Shown here: positions 1 to 11,500 of the stretch, one piece after another | How positions within the stretch are numbered: position 1 is the first letter of the stretch | Layout: each line of letters starts with the position of its first letter | DNA from: Acanthococcus lagerstroemiae | Lineage: Eukaryota > Arthropoda > Insecta > Hemiptera > Eriococcidae | Reading direction: 5' to 3' | DNA: 64,000 nt | Assembly (NCBI GenBank): GCA_031841125.1 | Contig: CM063112.1 | Span: forward strand, 65,244,057-65,308,056 | Position numbers and translations under genes: made by a program | The notes under the pieces: generated by a model | The model's database searches: none | The model's input: the letters and a program-made list of their open reading frames with translations, nothing else | What the model was told of the DNA's origin: nothing

Positions 1-29
1 GGAAAGATAAAGACAAAGAATGAAGTTCG

Positions 30-230
30 ATGCGGATATTCGCCGGAGCTCTGGAAAAAGTCCGGATATCTACCGGAGCTCCGGAAAAAATTCGGACAAC
101 CAACGGAGCTCCAATGAGGCTTTATCCGGGACGGAGCACCGGTCAGAGCTCCTGAGAACGTTCGAGATGCTCCGGATGTTGGAAACTATAACTGGAATGC
201 ATCCGGATGTGATAAACTCTGCTCTGTTAA
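30..230. repeat. Degenerate CGGAGCTCC minisatellite
   Basis: Units of roughly 36 bp built around CCGGAGCTCC followed by GGAAAAA and TCCGGA recur with growing divergence. Cores lie near 45, 75 and 110, with weaker ones near 145 and 170. The stretch is open in one frame and gives a serine/arginine-rich repeat peptide (RSSGK-like units). I see no initiation context or splice structure supporting a gene, so I call it a minisatellite. Confidence 0.6.
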
Positions 231-328
231 CATCCCTAGATTGGAGCGTGATTTGTTTCTTTCATTTTCCCGATGAAAATGCGTTTTGTTCTTATACACC
301 TATGTACTTTCTTTATAGTGCACCAGTG

Positions 329-505
329 TTTGGACGGGGAATTCCCGTTTCCAATTCCCGGGAATTGGCATTCCCGTTCAGGCCCGTTTACAATCAACGG
401 GAACGAGAACGGGAACGGGAACGAGAATATTGAACGCATGAAGTAGCGTTGTAGTGTTTACAACAAACGGGAACGTTAACGAGAACAAGAAGCCCGTTCC
501 AAATT
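329..505. repeat. GGGAAC/CCCGTT simple inverted repeats
   Basis: Short runs of CCCGTT on the left and GGGAACGAGAAC on the right form several overlapping inverted repeats. The clearest is a (GGGAAC)n tract at about 399-426, with CCCGTTT at 385-391 just before it. This resembles the subterminal repeats of a nonautonomous DNA element, but I could not define outer ends or a target duplication. Confidence 0.45.
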
Positions 506-746
506 GAAAATTTCCCATCACTTCACCCCCTCCCTACCTTCTCTAATCATTCAGCTGAAAATTTGAATTCCAATTGCAACGCCCCTTATCTCTAGAAATT
601 GCTGTTTTTTTGTGTAGAACTGCGGAATGGGGCTAGGAATCCAGATCCGTTCCTAAACTGAAGATCTTTCTTAAAATTTGGTCACATAATCCCCATGTCA
701 AAACTATAGAAATATAGGTATATGTATATAGGTACAAACATATCTA

Positions 747-1554
747 TATAGAAGTGTAGTAGGGAGTCTCCTGACAAGGGTGCACAACGTCTCACTACCC
801 CTTTAACCCATAGATGGCACGGTACAAAAAATCATGGTGTGTGATCAATTAGCGAATTAGCCCATTACTACTTCTAGTACGGGAAAATAGCTTTTGAAAT
901 GACCTAAAAATGGGGGGAAAAATCCTATAAAAGAAGTTTCTTCCTAAAAATGTTCCTTGGGTGCTACTTATCAGCGTACTAAAAATCCTGACCTCCGCGA
1001 CCTGTGCTCCATGCTCCATAGGGGTCAGAACCTCCTGATTTCCTGTTTTTCTCCTGATGGTTCAATCCGCGCTGGTTCGCGCGGCTGATTATTATGAAAC
1101 CTTCCCGTAAACAAACCATATTTCTGAACCTAGTTCGTCTCGTATCTCAAAACGTGTTGCTCGTAGGCAAAAAGTGATAAGAACCTTTTTTGTACAGAAT
1201 TTAACATTCTTTAATTTTTGTACTATAAACTTTTTCAAAATAACGCTTCGTTAACGAGTTACAGGAAAAAACAGGAAATCAGGAGGTTCTGACCCCTGTG
1301 GAGAATGGAGCACAGGTCGAAGGGGGTCAGGATTTTTAGTATGTTGATTAGTAGCACCCAAGGAACATTTTTGTGAAGAAACTTCTTTTATAGGACTTAA
1401 TTCAACTTTTGGAAGCCTTATTTTTACTTTTTTGCAGTAGTAGTAGGGTCACTGGAACATACAGAAAAAATTTTCCCTACCGCGCCACCTATGGGCTAAA
1501 GGGATAGTGGAACGTTGTAGGCCGTTGTCGGTGGACTCTGTACTGTACTTCTAT
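747..1554. mobile_element. Foldback DNA element with ~290 bp inverted arms
   Basis: The left arm (about 747-1055) and right arm (about 1262-1554) are reverse complements over nearly their whole length. Shared blocks run from AGAAGT..AGTA at the ends through CACTA(C/T)CCCTTTA, then AAGAAGTTTCTTC and the TTCCTTGGGTGCTA motif, to CAGGAGGTTCTGACCCC at the inner end. The single-copy loop is only about 200 bp and has no recognisable coding capacity. The structure is a large MITE or foldback element. I could not identify a convincing target duplication, so the superfamily is open. Confidence 0.75.
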
Positions 1555-1890
1555 GCAGGTCCCGTTTGGATCCGTCATGTCTAATGTCACCTCTAGAATG
1601 TACCACTACTAGAGAGCGCTTATCGACTACATACTTTTATCAGCGACCAAAAGGTGAAGTTTTTGACACATGCAGCAAAATATTTTGGTATCTAGCTATA
1701 AAAATAGTTTTAATCAAAAGAAGATTCTTTGTTCAAAAAATTCTTCTCTTTTTAAATACTTTAAAAACGTCTTATTTTTCGAGATATTTCAATTTTAATG
1801 AGTATGTACATTGGGAGAAATGCATAGATTTGCCTTTTGCTACTACTTATCACTTCGACTCGATAGCGACTCGCTCTGACGGATGCACGG

Positions 1891-2047
1891 CCCAAATAAA
1901 CACAAGTACTCGCATACACCATTTTGGAGCCCATCATGCCCGTGGATGCCGAATCCGACTATGCGGAGCGTACCGCGTAGTCAATTCGGCATCGACGGGC
2001 ACGATGGGCTCCAGAATGGCGTACGCGAGTACTCATCTTTATAGGTG
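1891..2047. mobile_element. Palindromic foldback MITE, chimeric arms (type C)
   Basis: This is an almost complete palindrome. Outer arms read AAACACAAGTACTCGCATAC on the left and the matching inverse ending in TTTATAGGTGG on the right. The inner stem carries GCCCGTGGATGCCGAAT and its inverse, with a small terminal hairpin containing GCGGAGCGTACCGCG. The outer arms match the element at 39779-40987, while the core matches the elements at 39235-39419 and 54891-55080. It has no coding capacity. Confidence 0.75.
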
Positions 2048-2337
2048 GCTTTACTGCTTTACCACTACCAATCGGGAGAAAATCAAGGAAGAAACGGGGT
2101 ACAAATTTTTAAATTTTACTCATTGGTCTAATTTCTAATATTCAGCCATTTTGTGGGGATCGAAAATAATGCTATCGTTCTTCCGAGAGTAACAGAGCTT
2201 GTATCGGTATTTTAATTTCGTAGATTTTTTTTTCTATTGTTTTCGTTACAAAAAGACTGACATGAATAGAAAAGAATTTTCGTTATTCCAGTGTTAACGA
2301 GATAGTTTTCCGGTGTGTCGGTTTGTTCGCGACCAAC

Positions 2338-4448
2338 ATGGAAAATAACGCTATTATCAAATGTAAGTACGACCGTGTAGTTATTAGTTGATGACTAGGG
2401 TTATCGGCTGCTTTGCCGATGGTCAAACTGATTTGGCTGCAAAAATGAAACGTAATGATTTACATGTTCGGCTCGCATCTTGCAGGGAAATTTGGTCTCA
2501 ACTTACAAGCACATTTTCTGAGAATTTAGATCACGCCGAAGTGTTATCATTCAAGATGATGACTCATGCTATCCTATTTCTATGTGAAGTCAATAAATTA
2601 TTGTTCGCAGCTTTATTCATTTTACCCCTGTATTTCATAGGTGCGAATATGAGAGACGAAAATATTTATACTGTCATCATAAAATACCGTGTGTATCGCA
2701 ATGACAGAGGCAAATTGTTCGGCAGATTGTTGGTTTTAAAGCATAAGGTACTTCATTTTACATTTAACTTACAGTTTCGTTCGACGGTAACTTTAAAATT
2801 AAACATACTTCGGAATTTTCAGGTTGAAAACTTTTTAAAGGAATTCGTGGATGATGAAATTCTGTTCCAAAATCCAATACTGCAGCGTACAAAGGACGGA
2901 TTACTCGATTTATTTCAAGGACTAACGTCTCTCTGTTCCGGAATCTCCCCATCGCAGGAAATGTTAACTATTCCGGATTTACCCCAGTCGGATACGACGG
3001 ACACGCATTATGAGATGAAATTCGTTAAAGGATCTTCGTTATCCGATTTGTGGTTGTGTTACGTGGAGAACAGTGAATTTTTGAAACTTTTAAAACGTTT
3101 GCGGTATGTATAAAAGGCCATCATGTGTACTATTCATACAGTGAACAGCATGTTGAGCTTACCTCCGCTCCTGTGGTTGTAACTACTGTGTGAATTTTTA
3201 ATGTCGAAAGATTGGGGTGTATTTGAAGCCAGTCAATATACTGTAATCATCAAAAGCTATGGATTTCAAATGTTATCCAATCCTTCGTATCTCAAGAGCT
3301 GGTCGTCGTCGTTTTGACCATTCGATATTCGGACTTCCCAGGCCAGTGGCGCACCTGCATCAAACCTTCATCTCTTTCCGCACTCAAGGAAATTATGCCT
3401 AATGAACAACGCTGTACTTTTGAGTGGAAGGACTCGCATTTTTATTTCGTCACCAATGTGCCCGAGATTTATTTTCGAGGCAAATTCAATCAAAAAACGT
3501 TAGCTTATAGACGTTAAAGTTTTTTTTTGTTTTTTTGTTTTTTTCCCGCATCATTCTGGTTGAAAGCCGTTTGAAAATCATGATTTTTATAAATGTAATA
3601 AACGCCTAGCATTTCAGTTATTCCGACACTGATAAAATTGCCGAAAATATCCGCCAGATTTCCAGCTACTTTACTATTGAATCTTGGGAAGTCCGAATTT
3701 GTGAAGCGATTATTCGTGTGAATATTCTGTAATGCGCTACTCTGGTACACATCACATCGAGTGATATTATGGGTTTATATTTGTGCTCGTTTGCGAAGCA
3801 ACTGTTTTACATGTGGTAACGTGTAACTTGACCGACGTGCGGTTCTTTATTATTGCAGAGAGAAGTACGACAATAACGAACTGGAATCGTTCATTTTTTA
3901 TCCGCGATTAGGAGAACACATTTATTTTAAACAAGGGGCAAATATATTTAGAGGAATTGTTCAGGAATATGTCATACCCGAAGAGTGAGTATAGTAGCAT
4001 GAACGTGCATAGTGAACAAGTCTTAGCATTATCAAAGTCGAATTGCTAGTCGGATATGAAATGATCGTATATTTTTGTTACTCCGTATAGATTTATTCGG
4101 CGTATCATATAGCTTTCGAAGCTTCCCAATTCTGTGAATTGTATGATGATTTTATTATTGATTTGCAGTTGCGATGACGAAGAACGTGTTGATGTGAAAG
4201 TTTTAAATATCGATAATTCGGATGTAATCGTATTACCGCAAAACTGTTTTTTCCAACTAGACAAAGATGGTACAGAATTGCCTGCTCAGTGTGTTTTGTG
4301 TACCGCGGACGAAGTAAGCTCTTTTTTTGTATTCGATAATGCGTTAGTTTTCTCTCTGCTGCATTTCCAGGTTCTTGGAGTATCATCGGAGTCGTTATTA
4401 TTACTAGTGGTATGTCTTTACGTTTGGATGATTGAAACGCGTACCTAA
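2338..4448 (+). CDS. Small Tudor-domain protein (extended-Tudor type)
   Basis: Exons with agreeing phases are 2338-2362, 2641-2747, 2823-3103, 3859-3984, 4169-4313 and 4371 onwards. The ATG at 2338 sits in a good context (ACCAACATGG), and its one-base overhang fits exon 2 exactly. The first ~100 residues are not recognised. From about residue 105 the protein reads as an extended Tudor domain: YEMKFVKGSS..DLWLCYVEN, then GEHIYFKQGANIFRGIVQEY, then VDVKVLNIDNSDVIVLP and a final LPAQCVLC strand. Such domains bind methylarginine and typically act in germline granules and piRNA pathways; that role here is inference. The 3' end is uncertain: reading on past a possible donor at 4410 gives a stop at 4446-4448 (about 253 aa), while splicing to later exons cannot be excluded. 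Intron 3 hosts a MITE. Confidence 0.65.
3327..3698. mobile_element. MITE with ATTCGGACTTCCCA termini
   Basis: The termini ATTCGGACTTCCCAGG (left) and the inverse CTTGGGAAGTCCGAAT (right) bound 372 bp inside the third intron of the Tudor gene. The same terminus recurs at 39562-39738 with related flanking sequence (GATTCAAnAG and a GATGCTAGGC-like block), which supports a repeat family. No coding capacity and no clear target duplication are visible. Confidence 0.65.
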
Positions 4449-6104
4449 CTGTGGGTGCCAGGTCGGAGCGTACTGGGACTTGAAGACTCACTGGATGAGA
4501 GATTAAACGAACTCTATTCTCTCTTTGGGTAGATCTGCACCATAGAGCTGTTTTTGTTCTCTGGCAACATCGAGTTCCGATTTAAAACCTAATTTTCATG
4601 ACATTTTTCGCGTTTTTACCGTCTCAGATTTCGTTTTGGTTGTATCTGAGTGAAAAGTAAATGAAATTGAGAGATTTTAGTATGAAGATTTTGAATGATG
4701 ACTCTGAGATCCATTTCTTCGTCGTCGGGATGGTAGGAATAGAATGTCGCGGTTTCACTTACAGTAGAGGAGTTGAAGGGAGAAGATGAAAATAAGATCT
4801 GGAGGGAAGTATTGAAGTGACGTGTGACGTTTCTGTTGAAAAAGGGAACGGTAATTTTATTAACCATTGAATATAAATTTGCTGACCAAGTTTTGAGCAA
4901 AAAGGAAGAACAAAAAAAATCTTTGCTTCAAATTGGCTGAAGAAGTGTCGAATTATTTGACAGAGAGCATTTTTAAAATCGATCAACAGAAATAAATTTT
5001 AGCTCCCTTTATTTCTTCAACTCGTAAAAAAAAACTGATTACTGTAACGAAGGGCAGTTTTGTCATTCGTCGAAAATCATTCGGTCAGCTCTTTTCCCTC
5101 TCCTTTCGTTCAATTCAACCGTGAGACAGACAGATGGTCATTAGATTTAAAAACTAGCGAGTTGTGGAAGGTTTGTAGTTTTTCGTTTTCGATTCCCATT
5201 TTTTTTTCAGCGGCGAAGACCCGAAAACCAACTGTTGACTTTCTTGGGAAACTAAATAGATCTCGGTTTGGTATTGATGAGCATTCGACGTATTGGCAAA
5301 TTCAAGACAGGATTCATCTCATGCGGATTTTCAGTTATGTTTCTAATATGGTGCGCTGTTGTTGTAAAAATGTCGGTCAGCTTTGAGTCTTACAGCGCTC
5401 TCTAAAGGTTTTGGACTTGCTAATGTGAAGGCAGATTGGTAATTTTATGACTTTTTGCGCTGAATACATATACTCTTTAATTTGACATACCTGTAAGAAA
5501 ATGAGAACTAGAAAAAAATGAAACTGTGAGACAGGATTATTTTGGAAAACTAGCGTGTGTTTCTCTTTTTAAATCCCTGATAAGACGATTTGGGCCTATA
5601 TTCTATTTAAAGATGAACTATAAAAGTAGAACTCGTTATTACTCTCTCGAGGACCAGCTGTATTTTTAATCAGCTTATCGTGTTAATCTCGAATCCGGCG
5701 AAACAAATTTATAATCAGCTGATTAACTATTTGATTATCATTCGATTAACAATTTTGAAACTAAAACTGATCTAGGTTCGTTAAGCGTTTATAAAACTGT
5801 TGAGATGCATACATAATGGATGAAGTTACTTCGAGGCCGTGTTGAACCTTTTTGAGACTCGTTGAAAGCGAGACCCTGTAAGACTAATCAAGACTTATTT
5901 AGTGTCGTTGAATATTTATTGAAAGTGTTTGGGGTTCCTTAAAGCCCGTTAAGATTTGGTGAGGCGAGGGCCACATTAGGACTGGAAAAACTCGTTAAGA
6001 TTGTTACGATTCATTTAAACCATTCTCGCTCTGGAATAGGTGGCCAGAAAAAAACATGCTCGTTAATGAAAGCTGGTTATAGAACACAGAAACTTAGAAG
6101 GAAT
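4449..6104. other. Intergenic; one possible exon, no clear gene
   Basis: The stretch 5091-5390 on the plus strand is open and has a plausible acceptor at 5204-5210 (ttttcag), so it may hold a further exon of the Tudor gene. No domain is recognisable, and in the phase required by the preceding exon a stop follows quickly. The remainder is AT-rich sequence without repeats or reading frames that I can support. Confidence 0.3.
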
Positions 6105-6817
6105 TAGGCTTGTCAATAACCAAACGATTAATCGAAACATTCCGTTATTTTACTTCGGTTAACCGATTATTTCCGGTTATTTTGAAGTGCAAAAAATAAC
6201 CGAATAACCGTATATTATGTTTGCAATAACCGGTGAAAATAACAGAGAGCGTCAAGGTTTTTTCCAAGCTCTGTTCTGAATCTGACGTCTCAAAACTAGT
6301 TCCCAGTAGGTAAATTCGTGTAATCTGAAAATTTTAAGAATTATAAAGGATTCTCAGCTGATTTAAAAATAGTATTCTGTATTCTGCGTAAACCTGTCTA
6401 TATACACTGGAAGTAAGGGAAGATGAATTTTTCCGTTTAATTAACGAATCGGTTTTAATTCTTAACAATTTTATTTTTATAGAATGGGTGATAGTGGCGT
6501 GTTATTGGTGGAATGAAAAGAAAGTGGCGGCTCACGGCTGTCCTCACCTGTTTCAGGATGATACATATGCATCAGTTCTGACTTGAGGTATAAATTATTG
6601 AGAAAAATTAAGACTGTTCAGTTCTAAATGAAAAATTACTTTCAATCTGAAATCTTCTACGGTTCTATACATATTGAAGTTGAAAATGCAAAAAATAATT
6701 TGTGGTATGTCAGAGCTCAAATCTGATTGTTTCAATGTTCAAATAAATAACTGGTAAAAACGAAAAAAAAAAACAACGAAGAAATAATTGGTTATTGAAA
6801 AGTTTTTGACAAGCCTA
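6105..6817. mobile_element. hAT-like MITE with 8-bp target duplication
   Basis: Terminal repeats TAGGCTTGTCAATAACC (left) and the inverse GGTTATTG..TTGACAAGCCTA (right) bound 713 bp. Flanks are GAAGGAAT at 6097-6104 and CAAGGAAT at 6818-6825, an 8-bp target duplication with one change. The interior carries repeated AATAACCG motifs and no transposase. An 8-bp duplication is typical of the hAT superfamily. The element ends about 215 bp upstream of the next gene's start codon, so it lies in that gene's promoter region. Confidence 0.75.
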
Positions 6818-7032
6818 CAAGGAATGTGGGCTCCAGGAGTGGGAGTAGCGAAAAGACAATTTTTTCATAGTATACATACGCCTCTTGGATTTCGTTTCGG
6901 ATTCCCTTTTTTGGCCAAATACAGGGAGCTCAAGTAGAATACTTACCCTCTGTATCTTACCTGTTAGGCTCCTTTTTTCCTCTCCCGTCTCAGCGAGGAA
7001 AACCGACGTTTTTGATTTTTATTTGTAATAAA

Positions 7033-8511
7033 ATGGAGACTTCGAGTACCGGAGAATTGATGGAAGGAAATAACAACCAATTTGGCTACAGCTTGGCGAG
7101 TGCCAATCTGCGAAATGTTGAAGAAAGTTGCTCTTTACATCGCAGCTTATGTTTTGTTGTGTACGAAATGTTGTTGAAACGCTATTTTATTGATTTTGTT
7201 TTACAGCCAAACCTCGAGGAGGCTCAGAATGAAACGGTTTCGTCGAACAGGTTGTCATTAGCGACGCTGAAGAAACACAAACTTAACGTTTGCTTCCGCC
7301 GTCAGAAAGTAGCAGTCGCTGGCACGTCGATCAGTGCTCAGTGCGTGACTATTAGCGTGTGTGCCGATAAAATTAAGGATAAGAACAATGGTTTCAACGT
7401 CAACTCGAAAGAGTTTGTACCGCGCAACAGCAAGCCGAACGACGTCCAGACTGCATGGGCCAGCACGCCGGATAGCGATAGTAAATCTGGTCAGACCACG
7501 AGGTCTTCGTCCCCAGTTGTTGACTCTAGTCAAGAAGACACGAAGAAGAAGGAACCGGCCGTTGAAGACGCTATTGCGTCTCTTTCGGTCCAAGACAATC
7601 CAGTCAAGGGCGTAGATGCGACCGTAAGATCGATCGAAAAGGAATCGAGCGATATCCCGGCTTCTGTTTCCGATGGCACGAAATCAGCCGTAATCATCGA
7701 CGCTGAAGATAAAGGTGAAAGTAAAGTCAATGTGATAAACTACGCGAATAAAAACACGAACAAGCCTGTGTCCGCAAACAACGCGAACGTGATGAGTACC
7801 GTTCGACCCTACGACAAAGATCGAAGTAACGTGTTCAATAAAGAATACAGCCGATATAACGCAGCCAAGATGGCCGACAGTAAAACGAACAAATCGGTAT
7901 CGCTGATAACGGAGAAATCGAAGAACTCCGTCGGTATTTCTAGTCCTAGTAACGAAATTCGAACCAAATCCGGACCGCCGTCCACATCGTCGCAACCGTC
8001 ACAAACGCAGTCGCCCGCCGCGTTACCTCCGAATCCGCAGATGTCGCCGTACCTATTTCAGTCGGTACCGCAGTTCCCACCGGGACCCATACACTTTCCC
8101 GGAGGTCAGTACGTACCGATTCCGGCGCCGCAGCAGCTGAACTCCTCTATGCCGTTCCACTTTCCGCAGTATCCGTACGCGACGGCGCCCGCATACCTAC
8201 CATCGGCTCCGCCCCCACCGACTGCTCATTCACAATATCACATGCCGCCGGTGTCGTCGTCGCCCTATCAGCCGTACATGCAACCAGTAGCGATGGCGCC
8301 GTTCTTCTCGTCACAGCCACCCTTTTCGCAGCAGTTTTATCAGCCGTCTCATCTGCAGCCGACTTGGTCACATCTGCAGCCGTCCTTCCACATCAGCGGA
8401 TCGCCGCAACAATCAGCCGCCGGAGGTGGAGGTGGCGGCGGTGCTGTAGGCAACGTCGGTGTTGGTGGTAAAACGGACCTCAATTCATCCGGTATGTCTA
8501 AGTACAAGTAA
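7033..8511 (+). CDS. PAM2-motif, proline-rich low-complexity protein
   Basis: The ATG at 7033 opens a frame to the TAA at 8509-8511. A 90-bp intron at 7117-7206 (GT..tttacag) keeps the frame, giving about 462 aa; retention would also be open. Around residues 90-101 FNVNSKEFVPR matches a PAM2 motif, the short peptide that binds the MLLE domain of poly(A)-binding protein. A Ser/Asn/Lys-rich disordered stretch follows. The last ~180 residues are rich in Pro, Tyr, Gln and Phe (FHFPQYPYATAP-like) and contain a Gly run near the C-terminus. Nothing folded is evident. Ataxin-2 C-terminal regions share the PAM2-plus-low-complexity layout, but no LSm domain is visible upstream, so I do not assign a symbol. 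A role in mRNA translation or decay through PABP is inference. Confidence 0.65.
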   Translation: METSSTGELMEGNNNQFGYSLASANLRNVEESCSLHRSLCFVVYEMLLKRYFIDFVLQPNLEEAQNETVSSNRLSLATLKKHKLNVCFRRQKVAVAGTSISAQCVTISVCADKIKDKNNGFNVNSKEFVPRNSKPNDVQTAWASTPDSDSKSGQTTRSSSPVVDSSQEDTKKKEPAVEDAIASLSVQDNPVKGVDATVRSIEKESSDIPASVSDGTKSAVIIDAEDKGESKVNVINYANKNTNKPVSANNANVMSTVRPYDKDRSNVFNKEYSRYNAAKMADSKTNKSVSLITEKSKNSVGISSPSNEIRTKSGPPSTSSQPSQTQSPAALPPNPQMSPYLFQSVPQFPPGPIHFPGGQYVPIPAPQQLNSSMPFHFPQYPYATAPAYLPSAPPPPTAHSQYHMPPVSSSPYQPYMQPVAMAPFFSSQPPFSQQFYQPSHLQPTWSHLQPSFHISGSPQQSAAGGGGGGGAVGNVGVGGKTDLNSSGMSKYK

Positions 8512-11500
8512 TCGTGTTTGTTCTGGAACGTTAGTTCACTCAATGTGCTCAGCGCACCGTCTTTATTAAGTATGTAAATAGGTACTCGTACTACCTATTG
8601 CGAATGTATGTACATTTATATATGCCGTCTTCATAAGTGTGCAGCTCGTGATTGAGAACGTTGTAACATTGCGCGATGGCTGTTCGCGAGCTCGGACTGC
8701 TGAAAAGAAAGAATTCGTAATCGTATTTTCTACCGAAGGAACATGTCGGTGTGGAACCTATTTTTTTCCACTGTATCCTCTCCCGATCTGCAAGTTAACT
8801 GTCATTTGAGAAGTGCCAAAGAATAACTTTTTTGGGGGAAGGGGAAGATAGTTTGTCAGATGGCTCAACCAATCAGAATGCGAAGCTGGCTAGCACCGCT
8901 GTCAGATTCGTAGCATTTTGGTACCATTTTTGGTATGCCACATGACACCTGAGCCAGAGAGCAGAGCTAGCGTTTTTGCTAAATAACGTATCATTTTGAA
9001 ATATTTGGCACACTAAACGTAGTAAAAGGCAGTAATGTAGCAGACGTGACTGTTCGTCGGTACTGTTGTCTTCTACGGTGATCTCGTTGCGATTGAGTCC
9101 GAACACTTCTAATTCGCTATACATGACGCTCTTATTTTCAACTATAACATTCTTGACGTATACTACGGTCAATAACATTAACGAACCCAAAGACTGTTAC
9201 GTTCCTACGATTTTTATTTCTATATAATTGAGAAGCATGTCGCATTTGTGAGCTGGTTGGCGGAAATAGAGAAGTGACGTAAGTACGAGCGAGTATTTGC
9301 GCGGGTAACCGAATACGTAATTATATATGTGGCGTATTTGTGTGTTCGTGCTCTCGAGCGCGTTATGTTAATAAATCGCGAACTGTAAAATTGATATCCG
9401 ATGAAAATTTGGTCGCGTAGTCTGTCTGAACACGATTTCGAAGTCCAGTGTAATCAGGGATGGGTTGGATCAGGAATTCAGCGGTCTAATATGGCGATTT
9501 ACCGATCATTTCATTTAAAAAATATAAAAATATCACGGATTCCGGATTCGGATCAAAAAATTATTTATTAGCGAAAAAATCTTGGATCACGATTTTGTTC
9601 GATTCTATGATCTTTTGGATTTTCAATCATTTTCGCAATCGGAAAAAGATAGCATTTATTCGGAATACGAATCTTACTTGCATATCTTTTTGTGATCTTA
9701 GGTCATGATCTTCTTGATCTAAAGATTCTGTGATCTTGCTCGCCCCGAATTACGAATGTAATGCGTATTAATATCGAGCTTACCGCATCATAGAAATTGA
9801 ACTCGACGATGTCGATTTCCAAGCACAGCGGAGCCCAAAGATTCTAGTTCTATTGGCCAGATTTCGGTATAGAATGCCTTTTGCATCGCTGCGGATAGTT
9901 ATTCCTGTAATTTCCCCCTCCTCCTACATTAGTATTACATTTTCATTGCAGAAGTGGGTCTACAAGTTGCTAATGTGCGTTTCCAGCTTTGACTTTATTT
10001 TCGGATACCAGTCTGAGTCCAGAACCCGCTGGTATGGTGGAAACCTAGCTTTCCTCTTCCTACGTCTGCCGAGTAGATTGCCTTCTTGAAAAGATCAAAA
10101 AATTGTGGTGAGTGACTGATCTGTCACCCTGTGATCCAGCTTGCGAGACGACAGAACATGAAACAGACGCATGTGTCTTACCTTTTTTGTCGCACGTGCA
10201 TTCTTAGTTTTCTGCGATTTCTCTCGTCTTTGTCTTTCACGTTAGTTCTGTCATTTCTGTTTTCTCAAACTTACGTATTTTTCATAGTTTGTCACATTGG
10301 CGCGTAATTTTTATAATTTCTATTATTTCTGTTATAACGGTTAAAAAATTTGAAAAACTTGCGAGAGATCGTATCATGTACCTGTATTAGAAAGGCCACG
10401 TGGTCTTCGGTTGTGATTATATTTCTTGAAACATTCCTCGAGAATCTCAACTGAAGAGATTCATTGGCTGCGTCTATTCGTATTACTAGAAATGTGAGGC
10501 ACTCGTGCGCTCCATCCTCGGTAAGGAGCGTTAAAATTATAATGCAGTTGTTCCATCATCCACGCTGTTCACTCTTGACACGTAAAATGCGCGTAAAAAT
10601 GAACTTCTCTAAATCAAACCTGGAAACGCACTACGTCCATCCCGCTTTATTTTGTTCGAATTGAATGCAGTTTTACGCTTTTAAATTTCTTCCCTTTCGT
10701 TTTGAAACTCTGTACGTTTAGAACCACTGCTTTAGTCTTTCGAGAGTTTAACTTACTTTTTCAACCATTACACGATCTCCATCAGATCGAGGATTTACCA
10801 TTCGCAACTTTTTATCATTGTAAATCAATAACATTACGCGATTTCAAGATCAGTGTTATTATTTGATCAGGTCCTCGTGTACTCTCGGTGATCTCGGGTC
10901 AGTTTCTGTGACTTATTCGTTAATCTATCAGTTTTGGCCCTGGCAAGAGTTCAGCGAATTGTTTCCTTTATGCCGCGCAAGACTTCCATTCCAACCGATT
11001 AGACTTCCCACGTGTCCCGCCTATATTTCTACCATAATACCATGTACTTGGACACGAGTTCTATTTACAAATTGCATCGATGTTTTTGGTGCCGTAGCAC
11101 CCATCGCGTTCTCTCTCGTCGTGAATTTTTGAAACCGAGTACGTTATTTCGAAGCCAGAAACCTACTGCCTTTTGAACTGTTCCTGGCTAGCGCAAAGAT
11201 ATATGCCTGCCGAAGATCGTATTCAATTTTTACTTCGCGTTAAAATAATAATTTTAGTCGAAATTAGTTCGCTTAAAGGTGTAGGTGATGGATGATTCGT
11301 CGTCGAGCGTTATAGTGTAACTACACTTTTTCCTGCATTGTCGAGCCCGTCTTACTTTTCGAACTACCGAGTGCGGCATATTGAAGACCAGTTTCACGAG
11401 TCATAATTGTCCGTATAACCTTATTTGAAAAAGAAGAGAAAGAGTGAAAGAAACTGAAACTTCGGCGCTGTAAAACTTGGATGAGTGGAAAACTCTTCAT

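Noticed and set aside
2482..2640. Coding continuation upstream of the second Tudor exon (IWSQLTSTF...)
   Set aside because: Its phase does not fit the first exon, whereas the acceptor at 2640 does, so I treat this open stretch as intron.
2748..2774. A 27-bp intron in the Tudor gene between GTACTT and TTACAG
   Set aside because: Too short to splice; the 75-bp intron 2748-2822 keeps phase and has normal signals.
8873..9190. 105-codon minus-strand frame downstream of the PAM2 gene
   Set aside because: It lies in the probable 3' UTR, has no recognisable domain and no splice partners.
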